NCBI GenBank assembly: GCA_028870615.1
Contig: JAGWPH010000248.1
Coordinates: 1-11,650, forward strand
Direction: 5' to 3'
From: Betaproteobacteria bacterium
GTDB taxonomy: Bacteria; Pseudomonadota; Gammaproteobacteria; Burkholderiales; Ferrovaceae
Length of the DNA stretch: 11,650 nt
Below are positions 1 through 6,116 of the stretch, piece by piece (the stretch's first letter is position 1; each line of letters starts with the position of its first letter). The notes under the pieces were generated by a model, which was not told the DNA's origin, did no database searches, and worked only from the letters and a program-made list of their open reading frames with translations. Both the position numbers and the translations under genes were made by a program.

Positions 1-649
1 TGGCACGCACGCATTTGCGGTTTGCTTCAAGCGCTGCGGCAATCTGGGTACGTGCCTCTTCCAGACGGGAATGGCTGTATTCCATGGCCGCCCGTTCGCA
101 GTAAAAATTTGCCACTTCGCGACGGTAGGCATCCCCCGTCGCCACCTCCAGGGCCTCAGCCGTTTCGATGGCCTTCTGCCAATCTTTCTCGGTGACGTAG
201 ATGTCCAGCAGATATCGCAACGCCGATTCGGAAAATTCGGTCTTGCTCAAATCCTTGAACAAGGCTTCAGCCCGATCCAGCAGACCGGCTTTCAGATAGT
301 CCTGGGCTAATTCATGCAACGCAGCCATGCGCTGGCTGCTGCCCAGATCACTGCGATCCACCAGGTTCTGGTGCATGCGCGTGGCACGGTCCACTTCACC
401 GCGACGCCGAAACAGGCTACCCAGGGCAAAATGCAGCTCGACAGTTTGTTGGTCGGCACGCGCCACTTCGATCAGGGCTTCGATAGCCTTGTCCGGCTGT
501 TCATTCAGCAGAAAATTAAGTCCCTTGAAATAGGAAGCGGGAAGCGCCCGTGATTCGGTCAGTAGATGGCGGATATCCACCCGGGCTGCAAGCCAGCCCA
601 GACCGAAAAACATCGGCAATGCCAGTAACCAGTAGGATTGAAAGTCCAT
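1..649 (-). CDS. lapB: LapB (YciM) TPR protein, LPS assembly / LpxC regulation; 3' end outside window
   Basis: Reading the minus strand from an ATG at 649 gives 216 uninterrupted codons that run off the left edge. The protein starts MDFQSYWLLALP, with a single hydrophobic N-terminal segment (about residues 6-21). TPR-like helical repeats follow: a first around 40-66 with YFKGLNFLLNEQPDKA, a second around 71-97 with LFRRRGEVDRA, and more around 110-165. The phrases GLNFLLN..PDKA, LFRRRGEVDRA..HQ and AGL.DRAE are characteristic of LapB. E. coli LapB has about 389 residues, so the second half and the C-terminal rubredoxin-like zinc domain lie outside. In the family, LapB is anchored in the inner membrane, faces the cytoplasm, and with FtsH promotes turnover of LpxC, limiting lipid A synthesis. 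It follows lapA by 49 bases, the usual pairing. The Shine-Dalgarno sequence is poor (AAGG about 14 bases upstream). The start is chosen because it supplies the membrane anchor. Identity is secure; full length cannot be judged. Confidence 0.95.
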   Translation of the reverse strand, partial: MDFQSYWLLALPMFFGLGWLAARVDIRHLLTESRALPASYFKGLNFLLNEQPDKAIEALIEVARADQQTVELHFALGSLFRRRGEVDRATRMHQNLVDRSDLGSSQRMAALHELAQDYLKAGLLDRAEALFKDLSKTEFSESALRYLLDIYVTEKDWQKAIETAEALEVATGDAYRREVANFYCERAAMEYSHSRLEEARTQIAAALEANRKCVRA

Positions 650-673
650 CAGAGTGAAGGGAGCCTTGTCTGC

Positions 674-690
674 TCGCCTGCCTTAGGCGA
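674..690 (-). other. Short hairpin between lapA and lapB
   Basis: TCGCCT (674-679) and AGGCGA (685-690) form a perfect 6-bp inverted repeat around a 5-base loop, in the 49-base gap between the lapA stop and lapB start. No T-run follows it on the minus strand, so it is not a typical intrinsic terminator. It could stabilise mRNA or pause transcription, or be chance. Confidence 0.35.
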
Positions 691-698
691 CCGTTTCT

Positions 699-1019
699 TC
701 ACATCACATCCACATGGCCTGCTGTGGCCGTATCCGCGATGGGGGATCCTGCGGGCGTTTCATTCACGGTTTTATCGAGACGCCGCAATTCGCGGCGCAG
801 GGCCTGGATTTCCCGTCGTTGTCTGAACAGGGTGGTCATCGCGGCCAAAAGGCCGATGATCACGCCGAGGATTGTGAACGCCAATAGGATAACCACCAGC
901 GGTTCCTGCCATTGGTACCCCATGAAATAATTGAGAGTGACCATCTCCAGGTTTTTAACCGCGAAACCCAGCAGCAAGACAAAGATGACGATGCGCACCA
1001 GCCATTTGAGGTAAACCAT
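699..1019 (-). CDS. lapA: LapA (YciS/DUF1049) inner-membrane protein
   Basis: A 106-residue protein starting MVYLKWLVRIVIF. It has two predicted membrane segments (about residues 7-21 and 39-61), joined by the short loop NLEMVTLNYFMGYQWQEPL. A charged, helix-forming stretch follows (about 65-84, RQRREIQALRRELRRL), consistent with a short cytoplasmic coiled coil, and then a low-complexity tail. This is the DUF1049/LapA architecture, and the immediate neighbour is lapB as in E. coli. LapA works with LapB in LPS assembly and LpxC control. The frame is open up to 1163, but the start at 1019 is preferred: it carries AGGGA (1027-1031) seven bases upstream, begins at the conserved membrane segment, and avoids overlap with ihfB. 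The gene begins 49 bases after ihfB, just past a GC-rich hairpin, so its level may differ from that of ihfB. Confidence 0.93.
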   Translation of the reverse strand: MVYLKWLVRIVIFVLLLGFAVKNLEMVTLNYFMGYQWQEPLVVILLAFTILGVIIGLLAAMTTLFRQRREIQALRRELRRLDKTVNETPAGSPIADTATAGHVDVM

Positions 1020-1026
1020 CCGATCA

Positions 1027-1031
1027 TCCCT
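1027..1031 (-). promoter_or_regulatory. Ribosome binding site of lapA
   Basis: On the minus strand AGGGA lies 7 bases before the ATG at 1019. It decides the start against the longer open frame that reaches 1163. The stem of the upstream hairpin ends only a few bases before it. Confidence 0.7.
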
Positions 1032-1034
1032 AAT

Positions 1035-1070
1035 GAAACGGCGGGGGTTTTGCAACTCCCGCCGTGTTTC
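1035..1070 (-). terminator. GC-rich hairpin after ihfB, possible weak terminator or attenuator
   Basis: ACGGCGGG (1038-1045) and CCCGCCGT (1058-1065) are perfect inverted repeats of 8 bp around a 12-base loop. Outside them, GAAAC (1035-1039) and GTTTC (1066-1070) allow a longer stem with a small bulge. The structure overlaps the ihfB stop codon (1069-1071) and ends just before the lapA Shine-Dalgarno. On the minus strand the 3' arm is followed by TTCATTAGGG, which is short of the long U-run of a strong intrinsic terminator. It may partly reduce read-through into lapA-lapB or protect the upstream mRNA 3' end. Confidence 0.5.
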
Positions 1071-1374
1071 AGTGACCTGCAGAGGCTTCAGATTTGGGGT
1101 AATCCACCCGGTCACGCAATTCCTTACCGGCCTTGAAATGCGGCACATACTTCTCAGGAACACGCACCTTCTCCCCCGTCTTGGGGTTACGGCCCAGACG
1201 GGGGGGTCGATGATTCAGTCCGAAACTGCCAAAGCCACGAATCTCAATACGCTCGCCGGACACCAGGCTGTGACTCATGGCATCCAGGATCGTTTTGACA
1301 GCCAGTTCCGTATCTTTTGCAACCAACTGTGAATAACGATCCGACAGCAGGCTAATGAGTTCGGACTTCGTCAT
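1069..1374 (-). CDS. ihfB: Integration host factor beta subunit
   Basis: A 101-residue protein of the HU/IHF family. It starts [11 protein letters not shown], contains the signature [23 protein letters not shown] (residues 46-68), and ends in a variable basic/polar tail. The beta-arm tip GRNPKTG carries Pro64, the residue that intercalates into DNA in this family. It pairs with IHF alpha (encoded elsewhere) to bend DNA by about 160 degrees at WATCAANNNNTTR sites, serving recombination, replication and sigma-54 promoters. The beta rather than alpha or HU call rests on the MTKSELI start and the position right after rpsA, the conserved ihfB location. The gene starts 9 bases after the rpsA stop, and its ribosome binding site overlaps that stop, so it is probably translated from the same message. 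Length is normal (E. coli 94 residues) with a slightly longer C-terminus. Confidence 0.97.
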   Translation of the reverse strand: MTKSELISLLSDRYSQLVAKDTELAVKTILDAMSHSLVSGERIEIRGFGSFGLNHRPPRLGRNPKTGEKVRVPEKYVPHFKAGKELRDRVDYPKSEASAGH

Positions 1375-1379
1375 GAAAA

Positions 1380-1385
1380 CCCCTT
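1380..1385 (-). promoter_or_regulatory. Ribosome binding site of ihfB, overlapping the rpsA stop
   Basis: On the minus strand AAGGGG lies 5 bases before the ihfB ATG (1374) and shares its AA with the rpsA TAA stop (1384-1386). The arrangement favours coupling between rpsA termination and ihfB initiation. Confidence 0.75.
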
Positions 1386-3099
1386 AATTTCCAGAACCTG
1401 GATTGCCCAACTTGGCCTTCAGCAGGGCCCCCAGACTGGTGGTACCCGCATTAGCTGGACTTTCTGATGCAACACGTTGCATGGCGGCGTTTTCTTCCAC
1501 CACATCGCGCGCCTTGATGGACAAATTGATTCCGCGGTTTTTGCGGTCAATGTTGAGCACCACGGCTTCCACGGCGTCACCCTCATTAAGCTGGGTACGC
1601 AGGTCTTCCACGCGATCGCGGGAAACTTCGGAAGCCCGCAGGTAGCCTTCGATTTCGTCACCCAGATCAATCACGGCACCTTTGGCATCCACCGACTTGA
1701 CCACGCCCTTGACCAAAGAACCTTTGTCGTGGGTTGCCGTGAAGTTGCTGAAGGGGTCGCCGGAGAGCTGCTTGATGCCCAGCGAAATACGCTCCCGTTC
1801 CACATCAATGGAAAGCACCAGGGCCTCAACTTCATCGCCCTTCTTGTAGTTGTGGACCGCCTCTTCGCCCGTCTGATTCCAGGACAGGTCGGACAGGTGG
1901 ACCAGGCCGTCGATGCCGCCAGGCAAACCGATAAATACCCCAAAGTCGGTGATGGACTTGATCTGCCCGCGCACATGGTCATTCTTGTTGTGGGTCATGG
2001 CAAACTCATCCCACGGATTGGCACGGCATTGTTTCATGCCCAGCGAGATGCGGCGACGCTCTTCGTCGATTTCCAGAATCATGACTTCGACTTCGTCACC
2101 CAGTTGTACCACCTTGGAGGGATGGACATTTTTGTTGGTCCAGTCCATTTCGGACACATGCACCAATCCTTCGATGCCTTGCTCGATTTCCACAAACGCA
2201 CCGTAGTCCGTCAGGTTGGTCACCTTGCCGAATAAACGGGTCCGCTCCGGATAGCGCCGGGCCAGGCCCACCCAGGGATCTTCGCCCAACTGCTTGAGGC
2301 CCAGGGACACGCGATTCTTTTCCTGGTCAAACTTAAGGACCTTGGCTTCAACTTCATCACCCACATTGAGTACTTCGGAAGGGTGCTTGACCCGGCGCCA
2401 CGCCAGATCGGTAATGTGCAGCAGGCCATCGATGCCACCCAGATCCACGAACGCACCGTAGTCGGTAATGTTCTTGACGATGCCCCTGACCACGGCCCCC
2501 TCTTTGAGGTTTTCCAGCAGGTTCTGGCGATCGGCTCCTTGAGAAGCTTCCATCACGGCGCGACGCGAAACCACCACGTTGTTACGTTTGCGGTCGAGCT
2601 TGATGACCTTGAACTCCATTTCCTTGCCTTCGAAGGGCGTGGTGTCCTTGATTGGGCGCACGTCCACCAGGGAACCGGGCAGAAAAGCACGAATGCCATT
2701 GACCATGACGGTCAAACCGCCCTTCACTTTACCGCTGACGACGCCCTGCACCAAGGTACCTTTGGCCAGCGCATCATCCAGATCCAGCCAGGCTGCAAGG
2801 CGCTTCGCCTTTTCGCGTGACAATTTGGTTGAGCCGTAACCGTCCTCCAGCGCGTCGATGGCTACTTTGACGAAATCGCCTACCTGGACTTCCAGTTCAC
2901 CCCGATCGTTCTTGAATTCCTCGATGGGGATCAGGCTCTCGGATTTGAGGCCCGCATTCACGACTACCGTGTTGGCATCTATGCTGATCACCTCAGCGGT
3001 GATCACTTCACCAGAGCGCATTTCCTGGTGCGTCAGACTCTCCTCAAAGAGACTGGCAAAGCTTTCTGTAAAGACCGGAATTTGTTGTGTTGTATTCAT
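1384..3099 (-). CDS. rpsA: 30S ribosomal protein S1
   Basis: A 571-residue protein with six S1 (OB-fold) repeats, at about residues 28-96, 113-182, 199-270, 286-358, 372-445 and 460-530. Repeats 3-5 show the canonical DYGAFV/DFGVFI ... [10 protein letters not shown] / [10 protein letters not shown] / [10 protein letters not shown] ... RISLGMKQ pattern. Repeats 1 and 2, which bind the ribosome, are more divergent, as in other S1 proteins. E. coli S1 has 557 residues, so the length is normal. S1 sits on the small subunit near the mRNA exit side, captures and unfolds mRNA leaders, and in E. coli represses its own translation. The start [22 protein letters not shown] matches the conserved ribosome-binding N-terminus and has AAGG 9 bases upstream. 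It follows cmk after a 155-base leader and is followed by ihfB after 9 bases. Confidence 0.98.
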   Translation of the reverse strand: MNTTQQIPVFTESFASLFEESLTHQEMRSGEVITAEVISIDANTVVVNAGLKSESLIPIEEFKNDRGELEVQVGDFVKVAIDALEDGYGSTKLSREKAKRLAAWLDLDDALAKGTLVQGVVSGKVKGGLTVMVNGIRAFLPGSLVDVRPIKDTTPFEGKEMEFKVIKLDRKRNNVVVSRRAVMEASQGADRQNLLENLKEGAVVRGIVKNITDYGAFVDLGGIDGLLHITDLAWRRVKHPSEVLNVGDEVEAKVLKFDQEKNRVSLGLKQLGEDPWVGLARRYPERTRLFGKVTNLTDYGAFVEIEQGIEGLVHVSEMDWTNKNVHPSKVVQLGDEVEVMILEIDEERRRISLGMKQCRANPWDEFAMTHNKNDHVRGQIKSITDFGVFIGLPGGIDGLVHLSDLSWNQTGEEAVHNYKKGDEVEALVLSIDVERERISLGIKQLSGDPFSNFTATHDKGSLVKGVVKSVDAKGAVIDLGDEIEGYLRASEVSRDRVEDLRTQLNEGDAVEAVVLNIDRKNRGINLSIKARDVVEENAAMQRVASESPANAGTTSLGALLKAKLGNPGSGN

Positions 3100-3108
3100 T
3101 ATTGACTA

Positions 3109-3112
3109 CCTT
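3109..3112 (-). promoter_or_regulatory. Ribosome binding site of rpsA
   Basis: On the minus strand AAGG lies 9 bases before the ATG at 3099, in the context AAACAAGGTAGTCAATA. It is modest in strength but well placed. Confidence 0.6.
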
Positions 3113-3220
3113 GTTTCATTTCAATGGCCCGCCGCGCTACGGGGTTTGTTAAAAAAGGAAACGTACCGACAGAACTGCCAGGCCAACCCTGAATCGCGCA
3201 GGGAGACCCTCGTGTCGATA

Positions 3221-3235
3221 GACCGGAGCCCGGTC
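3221..3235 (-). other. Hairpin shortly after the cmk stop
   Basis: GACCGG (3221-3226) and CCGGTC (3230-3235) pair around AGC. An alternative pairing is CCGGA (3223-3227) with TCCGG (3234-3238). It begins about 20 bases after the cmk stop, but on the minus strand TATCGACACG follows, with no U-run, so it is not a standard intrinsic terminator. It may mark the cmk mRNA 3' side or belong to the rpsA leader structure. Confidence 0.35.
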
Positions 3236-3254
3236 CGGACGCTTCTACTTCAAA

Positions 3255-3917
3255 TCAGGACAAACCTGGCTGCGCCTCTGCAAACCAGGCCAACACCTGA
3301 TCCACCGCTTGCTGGATGGTGAGTGTCGTCGTGTCGAGCAGCAAGGCATTGCCACGTTTCAAAGGAGCCACGGTGCGGGATTCATCCCTCGTATCGCGCT
3401 CCTCGATGTCCCACAAAAGGCTTTGCATACTAGCAGGGATTCCCTTATTCATCAACTGGTTATAACGCCGATGTGCCCTGATTTTAGGGTCTGCGGTCAA
3501 AAAGACCTTAAGTACCGCGTCTGGAAACACGACCGACCCCATGTCGCGCCCGTCGGCCACCAGCCCCGGGGCTTCACGAAAAGCCCGCTGACGTGTGAGT
3601 AATGCTGTGCGCACCCCGGGAATCGCGGCTGCCAGGGAGGCGTGCCTACTGCAGATTTCAGATCTGATATCATCTGTAACTAATTGATTATTTAAATATA
3701 TATTTCCTTGATAAAATCGTACATCGAGATTTGCTGCGAGCTTTTCCAGTGCTGTGGTGTCACCCATGGAGATCCCGCTGCGGCCTGCAGCCAAGGCGAC
3801 CAGTCGGTACAGCGCCCCGCTGTCCAGAAAATGGAACCCCAGGGATTGGGCGACCCGTTCAGCCACGGTTCCTTTACCCGAAGCGGAAGGGCCATCAATG
3901 GCGATGACGGGAATCAT
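3255..3917 (-). CDS. cmk: Cytidylate (CMP/dCMP) kinase
   Basis: A 220-residue cytoplasmic nucleoside monophosphate kinase that makes CDP/dCDP from CMP/dCMP and ATP. It has the P-loop GPSASGKG (residues 9-16), the LDSGALYR motif (31-38), ALLTRQRAFR (105-114), the CMP-binding DGRDMGSVVFPDA (122-134), and the lid-region IEERDTRDESR (171-181) followed by VAPL. E. coli Cmk has 227 residues. The ATG at 3917 overlaps the aroA stop in the ATGA arrangement, and no clear Shine-Dalgarno is visible, so translation is probably coupled to aroA. Residues about 66-88 are encoded by a strongly AT-rich patch unlike the rest of the gene. The protein still reads as a normal family member there (DVRFYQGNIYLNNQLVTDD), so the patch is not a frameshift. 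It contains a possible IHF site and promoter, listed separately. Confidence 0.97.
   Translation of the reverse strand: MIPVIAIDGPSASGKGTVAERVAQSLGFHFLDSGALYRLVALAAGRSGISMGDTTALEKLAANLDVRFYQGNIYLNNQLVTDDIRSEICSRHASLAAAIPGVRTALLTRQRAFREAPGLVADGRDMGSVVFPDAVLKVFLTADPKIRAHRRYNQLMNKGIPASMQSLLWDIEERDTRDESRTVAPLKRGNALLLDTTTLTIQQAVDQVLAWFAEAQPGLS
3677..3689 (-). promoter_or_regulatory. Putative IHF binding site inside cmk
   Basis: On the minus strand AATCAATTAGTTA matches the IHF consensus WATCAANNNNTTR at every defined position. It is flanked on the 5' side by a nearly pure A/T tract (about 3687-3708), the extra element often found next to strong IHF sites. It lies inside cmk, about 580 bases upstream of rpsA and in the same transcription unit as ihfB. 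Binding is not shown; an exact match can arise by chance in AT-rich DNA. Confidence 0.4.
3687..3714 (-). promoter_or_regulatory. Possible sigma-70 promoter inside cmk for rpsA-ihfB
   Basis: On the minus strand TTATCA (3714-3709, 4/6 to TTGACA) and AATAAT (3692-3687, 5/6 to TATAAT) are separated by 16 bases, in the only strongly AT-rich island of the window. The -10 element overlaps the putative IHF core. AT-rich DNA easily yields such matches, so this is a candidate only. Confidence 0.25.
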
Positions 3918-5221
3918 GCAGCGGACAAGGACAATCCGGCCACGATAGCCAGGTCGGAGAACCCCGGAAACGAGGTGGCTACATTGGCACAGTCCAGGAT
4001 GGTGATGGGGCCATCGGCCCGCAAGGCCGCCATGGCAAAACTCATGGCAATCCGATGGTCACCATGACTGTCAACGGTTCCCCCGGCAACCGGGCGCCCG
4101 CCATTGATGATCATCCCATCTGATGTCGGTGTGGCATCCACTGCTAACCCTTGCAGTCCCTCGGCCATCACCCGGATACGATCGCTCTCCTTCACCCGTA
4201 ATTCAGCAGCCCCCGTAACCACTGTCTGTCCCGTCGCGTTGGCAGCGGCCACGAACAGGATGGGAAATTCGTCGATTGCCAGGGGGACCAGGGCCTCGGG
4301 CACCACAATGCCTTGCAGTGGCGCGTACCGCACCCGGATATCGGCTACCGGCTCGCCTCCTGCCAGGCGCTGGTTGTTGAGGGTGATGTCTGCGCCCATC
4401 AGGCGCAGGATGTCGATAATGCCCGTGCGCGTGGGGTTGATTCCAACGGCACGCAAGGTGAGGTCTGACCCCGGGGCGATGCTGGCCCCCACCATGAAGA
4501 AGGCTGCCGAGGAGATGTCAGCCGGAACCTCAATGGGCACGGCCCGCAACACGCCTTTTCCGGACAGCCGCGTCGTGGGTCCTAGACTCTCGACCGGGTA
4601 GCCCAATGCAACCAGCATGCGTTCAGTATGGTCTCGGGCCGGTTTCTGTTCGGTGACGGAGGTCTCCCCTTCGGCATAGAGGCCCGCCAGCAACACTGCA
4701 GATTTTACCTGGGCGCTGGCCACCGGTAGATCGTAATGGATGCCGTGAAGCCTGGAGACCGGCAACAGCCGCACCGGCGGCAGCCCCCCAGGTTCCGTTT
4801 CCACCCGGGCCCCCATGGCCTGCAGTGGCTTGGCCACCCGCGCCATGGGACGTCGCCTCAGGCTGTCATCTCCCGTCAGTGTGACAGCAAACTTCTGTCC
4901 GGCCAGCAACCCTGACAGAAGGCGCATGGAGGTGCCTGAATTGCCGCAGTCAATCGGCCGGGCAGGCGCCTTGAGTCCGTATTTGCCCACGCCGTGGATG
5001 GTCACCCTCCCTTGATTGGGTCCTTCGATGAGCACCCCCATCGCCCGGAAAGCATTCATGGTGGCCAGGGCATCCTCGCCTTCCAGAAAGCCGGTGACTT
5101 CGGTCACCCCTTCGGCGATGGCGCCCAGCATGATGGATCGGTGCGAAATGGATTTGTCCCCTGGCACGCTCAGGGTTCCGGACAGCACCCCTCCAGGGCG
5201 AACAAAATAAGTCTGTGTCAT
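3914..5221 (-). CDS. aroA: 3-phosphoshikimate 1-carboxyvinyltransferase (EPSP synthase)
   Basis: A 435-residue EPSP synthase, which joins shikimate 3-phosphate and phosphoenolpyruvate in the sixth step of the shikimate pathway. Motifs in order: VPGDKSISHRS (residues 19-29), LEGED (47-51), DCGNSGTSMRLLSG (91-104), ASAQVKSAVLLAGL (168-181), RDHTERM (196-202), INPTRTG (261-267), AIDEFPI (315-321, with the putative catalytic Asp317), ELRVKESDRI (340-349), and HGDHRIAMSF near the end. The set GDKS, SAQVK, RDHTE and NPTR is that of class II enzymes, but Gly96 is kept in the PEP loop where the glyphosate-insensitive CP4 enzyme has alanine. The frame is open upstream to 5299 inside tyrA. The ATG at 5221 is chosen because MTQTYFVRPGG gives the usual N-terminus and it lies 7 bases after the tyrA stop. 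Its ribosome binding site is weak. It overlaps cmk by 4 bases. Confidence 0.97.
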   Translation of the reverse strand: MTQTYFVRPGGVLSGTLSVPGDKSISHRSIMLGAIAEGVTEVTGFLEGEDALATMNAFRAMGVLIEGPNQGRVTIHGVGKYGLKAPARPIDCGNSGTSMRLLSGLLAGQKFAVTLTGDDSLRRRPMARVAKPLQAMGARVETEPGGLPPVRLLPVSRLHGIHYDLPVASAQVKSAVLLAGLYAEGETSVTEQKPARDHTERMLVALGYPVESLGPTTRLSGKGVLRAVPIEVPADISSAAFFMVGASIAPGSDLTLRAVGINPTRTGIIDILRLMGADITLNNQRLAGGEPVADIRVRYAPLQGIVVPEALVPLAIDEFPILFVAAANATGQTVVTGAAELRVKESDRIRVMAEGLQGLAVDATPTSDGMIINGGRPVAGGTVDSHGDHRIAMSFAMAALRADGPITILDCANVATSFPGFSDLAIVAGLSLSAA

Positions 5222-5228
5222 TAAATTC

Positions 5229-6113
5229 TCAGGAGTTTTCAGTCCAGCTGCGGCGCGCTTCGCGGGCCAGCCGAAGGAACTCTTCCAGCCCAGTGGCATT
5301 CTGTTGGGTCAGTAGTTCACTTAATCGGTCGAGGTGTTCGCGGTAGCGAGCAATTTCCAGCAACAGCACGTCGCGATTGGCAAGACCAATGTCGCGCCAC
5401 ATCTCGGGGCTGCTTCCAGCAATACGGGTAAAGTCGCGAAATCCGCTGGCCGCAAAACGAAACAAGGTGTCAGCATCTACCCGGGTAGCAATGTCGTACA
5501 CCAGTGCAAAACTGAGGAGGTGCGGCAAATGGCTCACCACCCCAAAAATGGCGTCGTGGCGAAGCACGGACATCTCTTCCACCTGGGCGCCGCAGGCTTC
5601 CCAGCATTTACGCATGATCTCGCATGGCAGTTTGTCTCCCCCTTCCACAGGGGTCAACACCACCGAACGATTGCGAAACAGGTCTGCCCGCGCAGCACGC
5701 ACCCCGCTATATTCTGCCCCGGCAATGGGGTGCCCTGGCACAAAGCGCTTGAAAGCCGGGCCCAGAATGGCCTGGGCCGAACGTACCACGGAGCCTTTGG
5801 TACTGCCTACGTCGGTAATGATCGCGGTGGAACTCAGAGTCGGTGCGATCTGCTGCAGGACCAGCTCAAATTGTCCCACGGGCACCGCGATCAACACCAT
5901 GTCTGCCCCATGGACAGCGGCTCCGGCCTCGTGTACGGCACTATTGATGACACCCAGATGGCGCGCTGCGGCGAGATTGATCTCGTCACGATCGCATCCT
6001 ACGATATGCACATCGCGAGTCGCCTCGCGCATGGCCAGGGCAAACGAACCCCCAATCAGTCCAACACCGATGATGGCCAGGCGTTGCGGAGGTTTTTGGA
6101 TGGGGTCAGACAT
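5229..6113 (-). CDS. tyrA: Prephenate (or cyclohexadienyl/arogenate) dehydrogenase
   Basis: A 294-residue monofunctional TyrA, making 4-hydroxyphenylpyruvate (or tyrosine from arogenate) by oxidative decarboxylation. It has the nucleotide-binding GVGLIGGSFAL (residues 16-26), with Asp41 at the end of the second strand (VGCDRD), which favours NAD+ over NADP+. DVGSTKG (101-107), VPGHPIAGAEYSG (125-137) with the conserved active-site His128, and VVSHLPHLLSFAL in the helical domain follow. There is no chorismate mutase or ACT domain, so it is the compact cyclohexadienyl dehydrogenase form. Whether prephenate, arogenate or both are used cannot be told from sequence. It starts 3 bases after the hisC stop, with GAGG about 11 bases upstream, and ends 7 bases before aroA. 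In some relatives tyrA and aroA are fused; here a stop at 5229-5231 keeps them separate. Confidence 0.95.
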   Translation of the reverse strand: MSDPIQKPPQRLAIIGVGLIGGSFALAMREATRDVHIVGCDRDEINLAAARHLGVINSAVHEAGAAVHGADMVLIAVPVGQFELVLQQIAPTLSSTAIITDVGSTKGSVVRSAQAILGPAFKRFVPGHPIAGAEYSGVRAARADLFRNRSVVLTPVEGGDKLPCEIMRKCWEACGAQVEEMSVLRHDAIFGVVSHLPHLLSFALVYDIATRVDADTLFRFAASGFRDFTRIAGSSPEMWRDIGLANRDVLLLEIARYREHLDRLSELLTQQNATGLEEFLRLAREARRSWTENS

Positions 6114-6116
6114 CGC

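Larger units (their letters stand above)
3100..3254 (-). promoter_or_regulatory. cmk-rpsA intergenic region / rpsA leader with hairpins and U tract
   Basis: This is the longest gene-free stretch in the window. Three short inverted repeats are visible: GACCGG/CCGGTC (3221-3226 with 3230-3235), CCCTG/CAGGG (3187-3191 with 3199-3203), and AGGG/CCCT (3200-3203 with 3207-3210), which competes with the second. On the minus strand a run of six T (3151-3156) lies about 50 bases before the start codon, followed by A-rich and GC-rich patches and the Shine-Dalgarno AAGG at 3109-3112. Leaders of rpsA are known in E. coli to be structured and to mediate autogenous control by S1. By analogy this leader may do the same. 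I do not see a convincing sigma-70 promoter here. Confidence 0.5.

Noticed and set aside
1020..1163. Longer lapA reading from 1163
   Set aside because: The extra residues are arginine-rich with no conserved pattern, overlap ihfB in another frame, and precede a conserved start with a good ribosome binding site at 1019.
1477..2235. 252-codon open frame on the plus strand opposite rpsA
   Set aside because: Its repetitive His/Asp/Phe-rich look comes from reading the S1 repeats backwards. No independent support.
3151..3156. T6 run on the minus strand as part of an intrinsic terminator for cmk
   Set aside because: No stable GC stem lies immediately upstream of it. The nearest good hairpins (3187-3203 and 3221-3235) are separated from the T-run by about 30 bases or more.
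3655..3715. AT-rich island in cmk as a small horizontally acquired insertion or frameshift
   Set aside because: The reading frame and protein are continuous and match Cmk length and motifs on both sides, with no repeats or target duplications. A regulatory or local composition explanation fits better.
5222..5299. Upstream extension of the aroA frame into tyrA, suggesting a TyrA-AroA fusion
   Set aside because: tyrA has its own stop at 5229-5231 in a different frame, and the ATG at 5221 gives a standard EPSP synthase N-terminus. The genes are adjacent, not fused.
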